Shown: positions 23,801 to 35,000 of the stretch, one piece after another | Numbering within the stretch: the first letter of the stretch is position 1 | Layout: each line of letters starts with the position of its first letter | Source: Antedon mediterranea | Taxonomy: Eukaryota; Echinodermata; Crinoidea; Comatulida; Antedonidae | NCBI RefSeq assembly: GCF_964355755.1 | Contig: NC_092678.1 | Coordinates: 5,180,922 to 5,244,921 of the forward strand | Length of the DNA stretch: 64,000 nt | Direction of reading: 5' to 3' | Made by a program: the position numbers and the translations under genes | The notes under the pieces: model-generated | Databases searched by the model: none | Seen by the model: the letters and a program-made list of their open reading frames with translations, nothing else | What the model was told of the DNA's origin: nothing

Positions 23801-26800
23801 AACACAATCATGATTCAATACTTTGTACCTACCTGATATGACTTTCTTTTTTTCTTTACCCTCCTTTGATTCAGACGCTGTAATCTTTGACCTTTTTGTG
23901 GCACTTGATTTTGGACATTTTGAAGTGCTTTTATCTTCCATCCAGTCTTCATCCGATTCTGGGTCACTGATCATGTCACAATCAGAACCATCTTTTGACC
24001 GTTCTACTTTAGAAGCATATTGTCTTCTTGACTTGTTTTTAGTTTTCAAATTTTTTGTTTTAATGACTTTGCTTGTGGATTTATCTTTGATTTGTTTTTT
24101 ATCAGATGGCTTCGATAATTCTCCATCTTTGGGGGATTTTTGATTTGGCTTCTGAAATGAAATTATTGAATGTCAAATTAAACAATGGAATAATAAAAAA
24201 TAACTGGAAGAAATGACACAAGGAGGGAACCAAAATTGTAGTAGTAGAAATGCATTTTGACTAAATTACCTTGATTATATTTTCTGTTTTTAACGAGATT
24301 GGCTGAAGAGAGAAAATTGTTCGTACATTCAGATGCAGATGATGTAAAAAACTTGCAAAAATCTAACAAAAAATGGAGTAAAAGAATTATCAAAAGCAAC
24401 AGTCTTATAGAAAAGGAAATATTATATTGAGCAATTTAAAAAGAAAACTGTTAGCATACATAGACAAATTCTGTTTCACTTGCAACTTCTAAGTCTTCAA
24501 AACGACTACAAAGTACTTCATCAAAGTTTTGTTTACTTTCTTCTTCTATCGTAGAACTTATTTTAAATTGTGACTGGAACCTGTAAAAAAAACAATGAAG
24601 TACAGTAAAGTGTGTTACCCACCACCCTAGCTAGACTTTCCCACCACCCTAGAGCTAGACTTGCCCACCACCCTAGCTAGACTTGCCCACCACCCTAGCT
24701 AGACTTGCCCACCACCCTAGCTAGACTTGCCCACCACCCTAGCTAGACTTGCCCACCACCCTAGCTATACTTTCCCAAAGTCTGTAGTTATTGCTTTGTA
24801 GAATTAAAATTGTCAGAGTTTTGATTTTTGTTTGTTAATATAAGGTTTGCGGTACACGACGTACAGTATTTTAGTTCTGAAAAGAACGGTTGATTTTTTC
24901 GATCAATATGCTTTGATCGTCCTCAGGAGTGAGAATTTGTTTGAATACTATAATAGTGAGCTCAGGTATGAAACGCCAAAATATTATCATTACGGTGTAC
25001 AACTTAAACTAAACCCTAGCAGACTTTCCTTTACTTACTTGCTAAAGAGGACACATTAATTAATGTTTGTAGCACATACTTACCAACGAACAAACCTGAC
25101 CAAAAAGGCAACATTAATGTTCTGAGTGTCAGTGAATTTATTAGGAATAACAGACATACTGAGAGCCTGCAGAGTGGCAGTGACACACACCCTCATGCGA
25201 TATCGTCCTAAGGCTAGAAGACAAAGCAGATGTGCCTACAAAGTAACAATTAAATATTGATTAATTTATCACATCTTTTTTTCTCGGCCTATATAACCAA
25301 TGTCAGAAAAATGGAATGAGCTTTTGGTTTTTTAGTTAAGTCAATCTATTGATGGCTTGATTGTTTAGTAACTTTTGTTAATTTAATCTCATTTTATTTT
25401 TGTTAAGTCCGAAATAAAGAAAAACGAAATGAATTGCATCAAGGGAAAATTGTTGATGTCAATTTGGAGGTATATAAATGTGTAACCATGGAGCTATAAA
25501 ATTAGATTGTATAGCTCCATAGAGCCTACTGCAGTTGTATTGGTAATCTACTGCAGTTGTAGTATTGCTACTCTGTCAACACATAAAAACAGAAACCTTG
25601 TGAACAGCTATTTGCTGCTCCTTATTGTGTCGATTGATTTCTCTTCTAAAATAGTCCTCCCAGAGCTCTTCTCTTCTAGAGGAAGAATAAAAGAAAAACA
25701 ACATATTATATTTTTATAGTAGTTCAGTTGCTTATGGTATATTGTATAATATGTAATAACACATAACAATTGTCGTATTCGATTGGGAACTTTCGTTGTC
25801 AACGTAAAGATTCGTTGAGTACTTTTTGTATTCGAATTGTAAATTTGTGCTCAACAGAAAGTCATTCGAATAGAAAACATTGACAACGAAACCTTTTTCG
25901 TTAAGAACAATCTCAACGCTCAAAATACTCCGTTAAAGAAGTACTCAACGGAAAAACTGTACTCAACGGTGAAAGTCTAAATCGAATATGACAAATGTTC
26001 ACTATTACTGTTCCTATTAACCATATCCTTGCTGTACATACAATACACCAAGGGAGCAAAGAACCTATTGTTGTTAAAACAATAGCCTTTGTTAATGTTT
26101 TTGTGTTCTTGTGTGGTTGCCAGTATCAGAAAGCATGAGAGGAATAACAACAGCAGTACTAAAGTAGAATCCTACTTCTTTTTCTTGGTGTTTATTGGTG
26201 AATCCATTGTAATCTCAATCACTTTGTTCTTCTTGTCTTCTGTGGCCATCTCTACAGGACTTTCTATTACACCTTCTAGTTCTGAAAAAAAAAGAAAATA
26301 AAATATATAAATAAATAAAAATAACAACTTGTTGTTTACTGCAGTAACTGTAGTAATATCAACATTGTCAATACTTTACCCTCCACTTCTTCCCAATCAT
26401 CTTCATCACTTTCGTCGTCATCATCACTGCTTTCGTTTTCTTTCTTCTTTTCTATTTTTTCGTTCATCATGCTGCGTTGCAAGTCACTTTTCAGTAACTT
26501 TCTTTCTGTGATTATTTTTTCTTTGACTGGTTTTTCTTTTATTGATTTTTCTTTGATATTTTTTCCCTTGATTCTTTTTTCTTTGATTGTAAGTTTTTCT
26601 TTCATCTTTTTATGATTTTTCTCTTGTTTTTCTGCTGGTTCATTTTTTTCTTCTTTATATTTGTTACTCATGCCGGGTTGCAATTCGCTTTTCAGCAATA
26701 CTTTTCCTTTGATTGTTTTTTCTTTAATTGTTTTTTCTTTGATCGTTTTTTCTTTTATTGTTTTTTCCTTTATCTTTTTATGATCTTTGTTTTGTTTTTC

Positions 26801-27079
26801 TGCTGGTTCATTTTTGTCTTCTTCTTTCGTCCTCTTTCTTGTGCCTGTATTTTCTGATTTGTTTACGTTGGATTTTTGTTTCTTTTTTGGTACAACATTC
26901 TTCTCCTCTATGGATGCGATTCTCTTTCTCTTCTCTGTTGTTTGTTTTCCGCTTTTATTTTCAACCGATTTTGTTTCTGTAACAGTTGATGTCATTTCTC
27001 CCTGTCTGTTTCCATCAGGCGCATTACACCTCCTACTTCTCCTTAAGTTCTTAGGATTACGCCTGGTATCTGTATCCAT
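20886..27079 (-). CDS. XPC: XPC, DNA damage sensor of global nucleotide excision repair
   Basis: Sixteen exons on the minus strand join in phase: 27079-26380, 26281-26176, 25675-25597, 25235-25084, 24580-24460, 24362-24270, 24151-23833, 23741-23595, 23423-23259, 23154-23097, 22775-22664, 22506-22417, 22334-22163, 22051-21958, 21501-21408, 21098-20886. From ATG 27079 this is 904 residues (human 940). The N-terminus is Lys-rich and disordered, ending [11 protein letters not shown]. The split transglutaminase-like fold ([48 protein letters not shown]) is interrupted by a basic-acidic linker. The beta-hairpin domains follow ([62 protein letters not shown]). The tail HLFPFEKL matches human HLFPFEQL. 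The frame stays open upstream of 27079 to a possible acceptor at 27203, so a further 5' exon is possible. Confidence 0.93.
24611..24778. repeat. 22-bp minisatellite in an XPC intron
   Basis: About seven units of the form CCCACCACCCTAGCTAGACT followed by TG lie between XPC exons ending at 25084 and starting at 24580. The second unit has an inserted AG (CTAGAGCTAG). Confidence 0.9.
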
Positions 27080-27437
27080 GGGTCTACCCGACAGAAGTTG
27101 GCTATCCCCTGCTACCAACACTTCACCTTCGCCGGCTTCTGAAGATTGCAGCACAACCCCTTTCTTTGAAACGTGTTTTTTTATATTTCTTCCAATTTTA
27201 AAACTATATTTAAACAAAAATACTTATAACAGTAATGTCTGCTGACAGTTTATTATATTTATTCTACGATCAAGCAACAAAATTCTGTAAAAACCGTCTT
27301 TAAAACACGCATACCAGGATCGAAATAGACGCGTGTGCAGCGTGTTTTGTTTAATTGCTGTTATGTAAACACCTATGTCAAAGGTTATGTCAAAGGTTCT
27401 GACATAATAGGAAGCACGTGATCTAAATCTACGAAAC
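27080..27437. promoter_or_regulatory. Bidirectional XPC-LSM3 promoter interval
   Basis: A 358-bp interval lies between the XPC start proposed at 27079 (minus) and the LSM3 start at 27438 (plus). It contains CACGTG at 27415-27420 (an E-box) and a tandem TGTCAAAGGTTATGTCAAAGG at 27375-27395 resembling nuclear-receptor half-sites (AAGGTTA/AGGTCA type). No TATA box is evident near either gene. The function as a shared promoter is inferred from the head-to-head arrangement. Confidence 0.5.
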
Positions 27438-28519
27438 ATGGCCGATGAAATTGAAACGGTAATTTTTTTCACTTGCTTTATACACATTACTTACTAATTT
27501 ATATGTATTTATAAATATTTAAACAGTAGGTTATGGTAATAAACAAGATTGTAATGTATTCTAGCCTAGCATAAGATTACCAATTGCCACTGATTAAGCA
27601 GATAAATAGTTAGGCCCTATCGACCAGCAATAACACACAGCTGCAGAAAGCGTTTGTTGAGTCGTGAAGCCAAGGATTTCATAATAGAAGTCGTTTCGAC
27701 CCATCGGATTTACGACAATGTAAAATCGATGTTTCCATATTTGATTCGATGAATTGAAGTTTGTTTTCTTAGTTCTATCCTGGCCTACCTACCAGGCCTA
27801 ATAGTTAAATACCTAGCATATTTTCCTCCTAACTAATCTATTAAAAAAAAAAATAAACAATATTAAATTTTATTGTTTATATTCTATAAAATAAATTGTT
27901 TATATTTGATAAATTTTTATGTTGCAGCAAGCTCCAACAAATGCGGTAGAAGAGCCATTGGATCTGGTTCGACTCAGTCTTGACGAAAGAATCTATGTCA
28001 AAATGAGGAATGACCGTGAACTGAGAGGGCGTTTACATGTAGGTTTAACAAACAACATCAACAAATTAAAAAAGGCTCTACTACTGGCACTGTACACTCC
28101 TCCTCTTTATTACCTCTCCCACTCAGAATGCCATTTATGTGAAACCATAATAAAACTGTTATATAAACACAACTATAGACTAAGAGTTTGAATGTAATAA
28201 ATGTTATGTTTAATGTTTTTCCCACAGGCATATGATCAACATTTGAACATGATTCTTGGGGAAGCTGAGGAGACGGTTACAACAGTAGAAATTGATGAAG
28301 AAACTTACGAAGAGATTTACAAGGTATAATATCATACTGCCTGGACACTGACAGTACACAATAAATATTGAAAAAGCTAAAAATAATTACAGTAATATAT
28401 AATATAACTTGTTTTTTTTCATTTTCTTTTAGTCAACCAAACGGAATATTTCCATGTTGTTTGTGAGGGGCGATGGTGTGATCTTAGTATCACCACCACT
28501 ACGAGCAGGCGCTATGTGA
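27438..28519 (+). CDS. LSM3: LSM3, U6 snRNA-associated Sm-like protein
   Basis: Four exons (27438-27458, 27928-28038, 28228-28323, 28433-28519) join in phase to 104 residues (human 102). The product is almost colinear with human LSM3: [67 protein letters not shown] and [20 protein letters not shown]. Both Sm motifs are present, with [13 protein letters not shown] in Sm1 and [10 protein letters not shown] in Sm2. LSM3 is part of the LSM2-8 ring on U6 snRNA in the nucleus and of the LSM1-7 ring in cytoplasmic mRNA decapping. The first coding exon is only seven codons. The stop codon lies inside the first unit of a 40-bp tandem repeat. XPC is divergent upstream and DUS4L convergent downstream. 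Confidence 0.97.
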
Positions 28520-28654
28520 ATACCTTAATAGTATCGATAAAGTAGAGGGCGCTATGTGAATACCTTAACAGTATCCAGAAAGTAGAGGGCGCTATGTGAA
28601 TACCTTAGCAGTATCCAGAAAGTAGAGGGCGCTATGTGAATACCTCTATAAAGT
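28508..28654. repeat. 40-bp tandem repeat spanning the LSM3 stop codon
   Basis: About 3.7 units of GGCGCTATGTGAATACCTTA followed by a second half like ACAGTATCCAGAAAGTAGAG. The first unit includes the last LSM3 codons GGC GCT ATG and the stop TGA; the later units repeat them in the 3' untranslated region. Confidence 0.92.
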
Positions 28655-28942
28655 AGAAAACATGAACTTTTTCCTCCAAACATTCCTTTTAAATGATTTT
28701 GTTCTTGAATAAGCATGAGAAGAAACTTTTTAGGAATAAAGCACCAATTTCATTTCGGAAATTATTTGTTTTTAAAATTTTAAACAACCCAACTTCAAAC
28801 TTCAATTTTTTTTTATAAAAAAAGAAAACAAAAGTTTATAATCACTGTACAGTCTATTATTTTAAATTTTTGTAATAAATTATTACAATAACAATAATTT
28901 CAGAACTTTTATTTAGTTGTTATTTTGAACTTATGCTGACCA

Positions 28943-31200
28943 TCAACTTTGTATATCTGGTTGGTCAAGATTAAGGCCACATAAATGGTCTGCCAATGAT
29001 TCAGTTATTTTGGCCTGTTGTTGACCATTATACTTGACATTATAGTACTCCTTTAGGAAGTCCAAGACAGCTGATGTTGAATTAAGCGTATTAAAGACCT
29101 TCTTTTCTGGTTTTGATGCTACACGTTCCATCATCGCAATAAGGTGATAGTGGAAACAGGGGAACGGTGTTCCAAGTCCGATGGCAAGATCAACCTACAT
29201 GAAATTAAAGCATGTTTAATATTCCAGTCTCTCAGTTTTTTGTCTGTCTTGACAGGAATGGGCCACTATAGGTAGGCCTGTTTTATTAATGATGAATTAT
29301 TAAAACATAAACATGGTCTAGGTGTAACATATTTTGTTTTGTGAACTCACCCAATCTTGAACACACTGTAAGGGTGTATTTTCATACCCAGCATACATTG
29401 CAGGATTTTGCAGCATTCCTCTTGCCGCCATGACACCTTAATATAAAACATTTTATAATTATCAACTTAATTTCTTTTTTTCTTCTGCATTAAACGCTAA
29501 TCGTCGCTAGACATTGCGCATCTTGCTTGTGTTCGCCAGTCTGAACAATTTTAGCAAGCATGTGAAAAGTTCTACTAGTAGTGGTGTTATAGCAATAATG
29601 TGTTTATTTCACTATGGAAACAGTTATACTGACCTTTAACCCCTGTATTTGCATGAACCTTCTCAACGTCTTCAAGGAACTTAATGTCACCATTAGCAAC
29701 CACTGGTATTGATAAACTATCATTGATTGTCTTGATTGCATCATAGTCTACAGGCTCCGTTCTCTGTTGGACGGTACGTCCATGAACTGTGACCCATGAT
29801 ATACCAGCATGCTCTGCTTTCTGACAAAGGTCTACAGTTTCTCTGTAATGAAAATGATGTGATGCAAAAGTTGCTAATATTTTTACACTATTTATCAATT
29901 AGCAGTAATTGCAGTAGAATTCATTATTTTAAAACTAAACGCAACTTGCCTTATGTTTTTATGTAGTCTAATTTTGATTGAAATTGAAAAATCTTTTTGG
30001 TTAATACGACTCTGTGTCTGTCGAACCATATCCCTGATTAACTCTGGTTTCTTGATAAGGTGGGCACCATACCCCTCCGCCATGGCCCATCTGAATAAAC
30101 AACATATAATGTTATCATTAATGATTTCTCTCAACTGAATGAACATAATGTTGTGATAATTTTGTTTTTGTATGCAATTCAATTTCTGACCTCTGAGGGC
30201 ACCCACAGTTCAAATCGACTCCATTTGCATATCTGAAGAAAAAAAAAGTTTGTTAAATATCATTACTTCACACCAAGTTGCACAAAAAAGTAATCACTTG
30301 TTTAATAATTATTGAGATAAATATGGTAGTTTTAATAAATAATAATAATAATGTTCAATTTAATATAGCGCAAAATGCAGGCGACTCTAAGCGCTGAACA
30401 ATCAACAAATTAATGTTGAGAGTGCAAATTGAAGATTTGAGGAATTGTGAGTGTGACTTACGGTGAGATTATTTCGGTTGCATCTGCTAAGTCCTTTGAA
30501 TTGCTGGCAGCAAACTGGACAACCAACGGATGATCATCTTCCAGAAAATTCAATATTAATAATAGATCCTAATAATGTTTTATATTTATTTATTTATTTT
30601 TTCTGTTCTATTCTTCCCTTTATTTTACTCATTGAATACATTTTTTTTGTGGCATGAAAACAAACATATCTACTAGTCCTTCAGTTGTGTACCGATTTTT
30701 AACTATAAAAGACGATGGAATGATTAAATAAACAATGCCGATACATACTTGAATTTGTTGTAAACTCACTGTCCCTTGCTTTAACAGATTTCACAAATGA
30801 GTTTGAGACAATCATCGGAGTAAATGCCACGTCACATTCATACCTACAAATAAACAATTGGCCAAAGGTCAAAGGTCAGTTTGCACTGAAATTTACTTAA
30901 TAAGATGCTGCATGATAATAAAGATGATGCCTTACCGTCTTATTAAAGTCCTAAAAGCTAACCTGAAAAGGAAAGAAAACAAACAAATTATTATTGTAAG
31001 TAACTCTTCTTGGTTTTAGTTAGTATAGAGTCAGCCTTGATTGATTTGTTCTGCGGTGCGGATAATTTGCTAACTTACTTGGAATATCTCACCATTGGAG
31101 CACAGATTTTCACAACTTTTTTTGATTTGAATAAATCTTCAACGATATTAATATTACTTCTTGCAATGTCGCCAGATTTTAAATTATTACATTTGTCCAT
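28943..31200 (-). CDS. DUS4L: DUS4L, tRNA dihydrouridine synthase 4-like
   Basis: Nine exons on the minus strand join in phase to 349 residues (human about 317): 31200-31079, 30962-30936, 30843-30749, 30537-30462, 30232-30191, 30090-29950, 29842-29634, 29436-29351, 29194-28943. It starts MDKCNNLKSGD and reaches the family block VVKICAPMVRYSKLAFRTLI. The catalytic cysteine is Cys118 in NCGCPQR. Other family blocks are WAMAEGYGAHLIKKPELI, SISIKIRLHKN, SWVTVHGRT and IPVVANGDIK (FMN barrel). The family reduces uridine in the tRNA D-loop using FMN and NAD(P)H. The intron after exon 6 uses a GC donor (29949-29948). The C-terminus is about 30 residues longer than human. It is divergent from MOV10L1 and convergent with LSM3, whose AATAAA lies near 28873. 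Confidence 0.95.
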
Positions 31201-32086
31201 CGTATCAAAAAGTGATTACAAATACAAGGGAAGCGTGCATCACACCATCACACACACACACAAAGTCCTTGTCTCTTTCAAGACCACGTGCGTTTGTTTA
31301 CTTCCTGTTGCCATTTAAATCATGACATCATCACTAAGAGGTCAAAGGTAAACAAAATAAGTTAAAAACAACGTGTTTATGTTGCTCGCGCCAAGCCAAA
31401 GTAAAATTTCAGCTTTTTCGTTATTTTGCATTTAAAAGAATGCAAATATTAAATAGAAAGTCATAATTAATGTAATGTAAAATACTAGTACTATATTAGC
31501 ATTTAAGCTGGTTATGTGGGAGTCATTTAGGAATTTTAATTTAAAGTTTAGCTAGGCCTAGGCCTTATTAGGCTAGTAGTAGTAGGCTATCCGCTAGCTA
31601 GTGTAGTGAAGTAAGTTTACAAGTGAGTGTAGTAAGGCCCTAAAGGGAGGGCGGGTAGGATTGTCGGGCCGGGTGCGTGCCCTAGGTTAGTGTAGTGTGT
31701 AGATTAGATTGCTGCGTGGGATGAGGTACTACTTAGAGTGAGTACTGTATTAGGCCTAAGTGGATGACTCAAATTGTTATTGTTTATTATATTAATTAGT
31801 ATCTCATGATCATATAATAATTTTTAAAGTTTATAGTTATACCTTAAATTAAATTAAGCTAAAATATGTAGCCTACTTACTACTATTACAATAGTAGACT
31901 ACATATTTTAGTTTGAGGTATAAACTTTAAAAATAAATTATATGATCATGGGATTTGTGGTATAGGCCTATTAATATACAGTACTACTACTACTTCTGTT
32001 TTCATTGAAATTATTTGTATTTATTTTACAGGCATTTTGATATGTTGAAAAGATCATCATTTTTGTAAGCCTACGAAAACCTAACC
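31201..32086. promoter_or_regulatory. Divergent DUS4L-MOV10L1 upstream interval
   Basis: There are 886 bp between the start codons. A GC-richer patch (31620-31690, GGGAGGGCGGGTAGGATTG and GGGCCGGGTGCG) stands out from the AT-rich surroundings. A CACGTG sits at about 31284. An inverted repeat of AT-rich sequence is present (TCATGATCATATAATAAT at about 31803 against AATTATATGATCATGG at about 31936). The acceptor TTATTTTACAG at 32021-32031 implies a noncoding first exon for MOV10L1 within this interval. Confidence 0.45.
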
Positions 32087-35000
32087 ATGTTTACTGCAAT
32101 TTACAACACGGTTCAAAATGCTTTATCGTCCGATTCGCCTTTACCCGATAGAGAGGACACTGACAGCCGTAGCGACTCGGACCTGCCTTCTTATCCATCG
32201 TCGCAGTGCTCGTACACTGACAGCAGTAGTGAATTTGAAGCAGATGTTGAAGTAAAAAACATTGATGGCAAGGTCACCAAACTGCTAAGTGGGTATGGAC
32301 TCATAAATGGCGATGTCTATTTCTCGTTTGATACAGTTGCTGGTGAATACAGACCGAGTGTGGGAGACTCTGTCTACGCTATCATTTACCGTGATAAAAA
32401 AACGTCTGGATGGCGGGCAAAGCGAGTAACATTAGAAGAAAGAGATTGGGGTTATGCAGACTTTCCAGAGGATATGGTTGGTATTATAACAAAAGCCACG
32501 AGAATAGAAACTGTTATCAACGACGTACTTCAATGCACTCACGACTCAATTGTTCAGGGTTATCGACCTCATCCTGGAGACTGGATTCAAGCATCTACGC
32601 ATAAAGATCTGGAGACTGGCAACACTTTGGTAAAAGATGTGCGTCCGCTACGAGAACAGAAGATATATGGTACCATCTCGCACATATATGTTGGTTATGG
32701 GTTTATCGATTATAGAACTTATTTTGCGTTTTCGGCTTGTCAGTGTGGGTATGTACCAGAGAAAGGTGACAACGTGATAGCGCTGTGCATTGAAGCAAAG
32801 CAGAAACGAGGTAATTGGAGAGCAGTCAGTGTTGAATTAAAACGAGAAAAACAGTTACCAAGGTAAACAAACAGTAACGCCCATTTATCACCCTTTTTGT
32901 ATACAGTCAACTCTCCCAGACTCTCTGAAAACCGTAAACTCTTCCAAAACGAGACTTTTCTCAAAATGTCCCAAATTCATTTTTACCATTAAGAAACATT
33001 CGGAATACCAGACTTTCCGGAAATCCAGACATATTCGGCTAGCCCAAGATTGTCCGGTATTGGGAGAGTTGACCCTATTATGTTTTTGATACCTGTAAAT
33101 AAGAGAACTATATATATATATATATTACAATCATTTTGTTGTGCTTATTCCTAGACCTGAAGATCTTATAACTGGTCCATTGCAGTCAATCAAGACAGAT
33201 TTAATCAAAGATAAATGTGGCATAATCATCACTGACAAGTTGGACTTTGCTTTAATTGCAAATGGCAAAACTAAACAAATTTACTTCTGGATTCGGTAAG
33301 TGCTTATTTTTAGCAGTTTTAACTATTAAAATATTTATGATGTTTAGTTTGTCAAACTCTTCAACCCAATGTTTAAGATTTGCAGGATTCATGGAAATCA
33401 CAAAATAACTCTTGTTCCATGGAGATGACATCACAACTCTATCATATATTTTGGTGTTTAAGAAAGCAATTTTTTTTGTTTTAGAAATGTTGGGATTGGA
33501 TTACAAGTTTTGAAAGGTTTCACCATTTGCAACCTGCATTCAGAGGTCACTATTGACTTTCCTGAAATAAGAAATAATGGAAAAGACAAAACAGAAGGAG
33601 AAAAGAAGGAAGACAAGAAAGAGGGAAAAAAAGAAGAAATTAAGGAGGAACAAACACCATCAAAACAAATATGGATTCTACCAGGACGGGCAATACAGGG
33701 CACTATAACCATAAAACCACAGTAAGTGTTCAAATCATCTAAGAGTCTAACTAAATTAAACCTGTTAGTGGCGGTTTCATCGCTGTTGGTTGTGAACTGA
33801 ATAAAAAAAGAAAAAGTTTTGTAGGGATGTACTTTTTTCATGCACTAACTATTGTATTATGGTAAATCAATCAATTCGTTTTCAAGTCAATATTAAATTA
33901 TTATGAAAAACAACGTCTGTTTGTCAACTTATATCATAAATAATCAATATTGTAAAAGCCATACACTTAAAATAACAATCATAACTGTATAAGTGTTTTA
34001 CTTAGGACTTTCTAATGAATTGTTATTGTACGTCCAATGGCAGTAAAGTAATTATGAAATACAGCACAAGTCAAACAACATCTGTTTCTCAAATTATATT
34101 ATAAATAATCAATATTGTAAAAAGACCTAACACTTTTTTTTTTACGTCAGCTGCTATTTTTATTGCAATATGACATGAATACAGAAAAAGTTTTCATAAT
34201 AGACAACAAAGCAACTAGAGTCATATTGAGGATCTATACTGGAAGAATAAATTATTCTTGTCATGTATGTTACGTGACCATTATGATAAGGCACGTATGG
34301 CGGCCCATTTGAGGCCAAAGGTCATATAGACCATGCTGTTCTGCATCTTGTTCACGACGACTGTTACGCTATTAAATGAGTATACATGAATGTCCTTGTT
34401 GTGCCTCATTGTCACAACATGATACAATTTAAGAACCTTTTTCAAACTAAAATAATATAATTAACCAAGTAAACAGATAAAGTAAATGAGACAATAAATC
34501 AAATATCGAATAAATAAAAAAAATAATTACAATAATAATAAAAAGAAACAGCAGTACAACATCAAAAAATTAATCACTATATAAATAAATTTAGTATTTC
34601 AAAGCATTGGCCCGAAACACAATAATAGATTTTAGTGTCTAGGATGTCATTAACGATCATTAACTGTATAATTCTTTTACTTAGAACAAAAATTGTTTTG
34701 TTTCTTTTTTTTGTGATTTTATTGTTTTCTTCTCACTTTAGAGGCATCATTTGAAAACAATTTAATAAAAGATTCCTAACATTAAACTATTATTACTGTT
34801 GTCATAGAAATTTAGGTAGGTTTCGTGAACTGGTGACCTTTGACTTCGGTAGTTTTCAAATTGGCCGTTACATTTACATGGAAGTAGAAGATGAGAATAT
34901 GAAACTGATAAGATCACATGGTGGTAACAGAAGCAAAGGAAATTCATTACAGAAGTTTAAAGACAGATATTTTAATTCGCAGACAACTTCAGCCATCTAT

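Noticed and set aside
26612-27245. Plus-strand Phe/Leu-rich frames resembling membrane proteins
   Set aside because: They are antisense to the Lys/Glu-rich XPC exon 27079-26380, which is supported by phase and homology.
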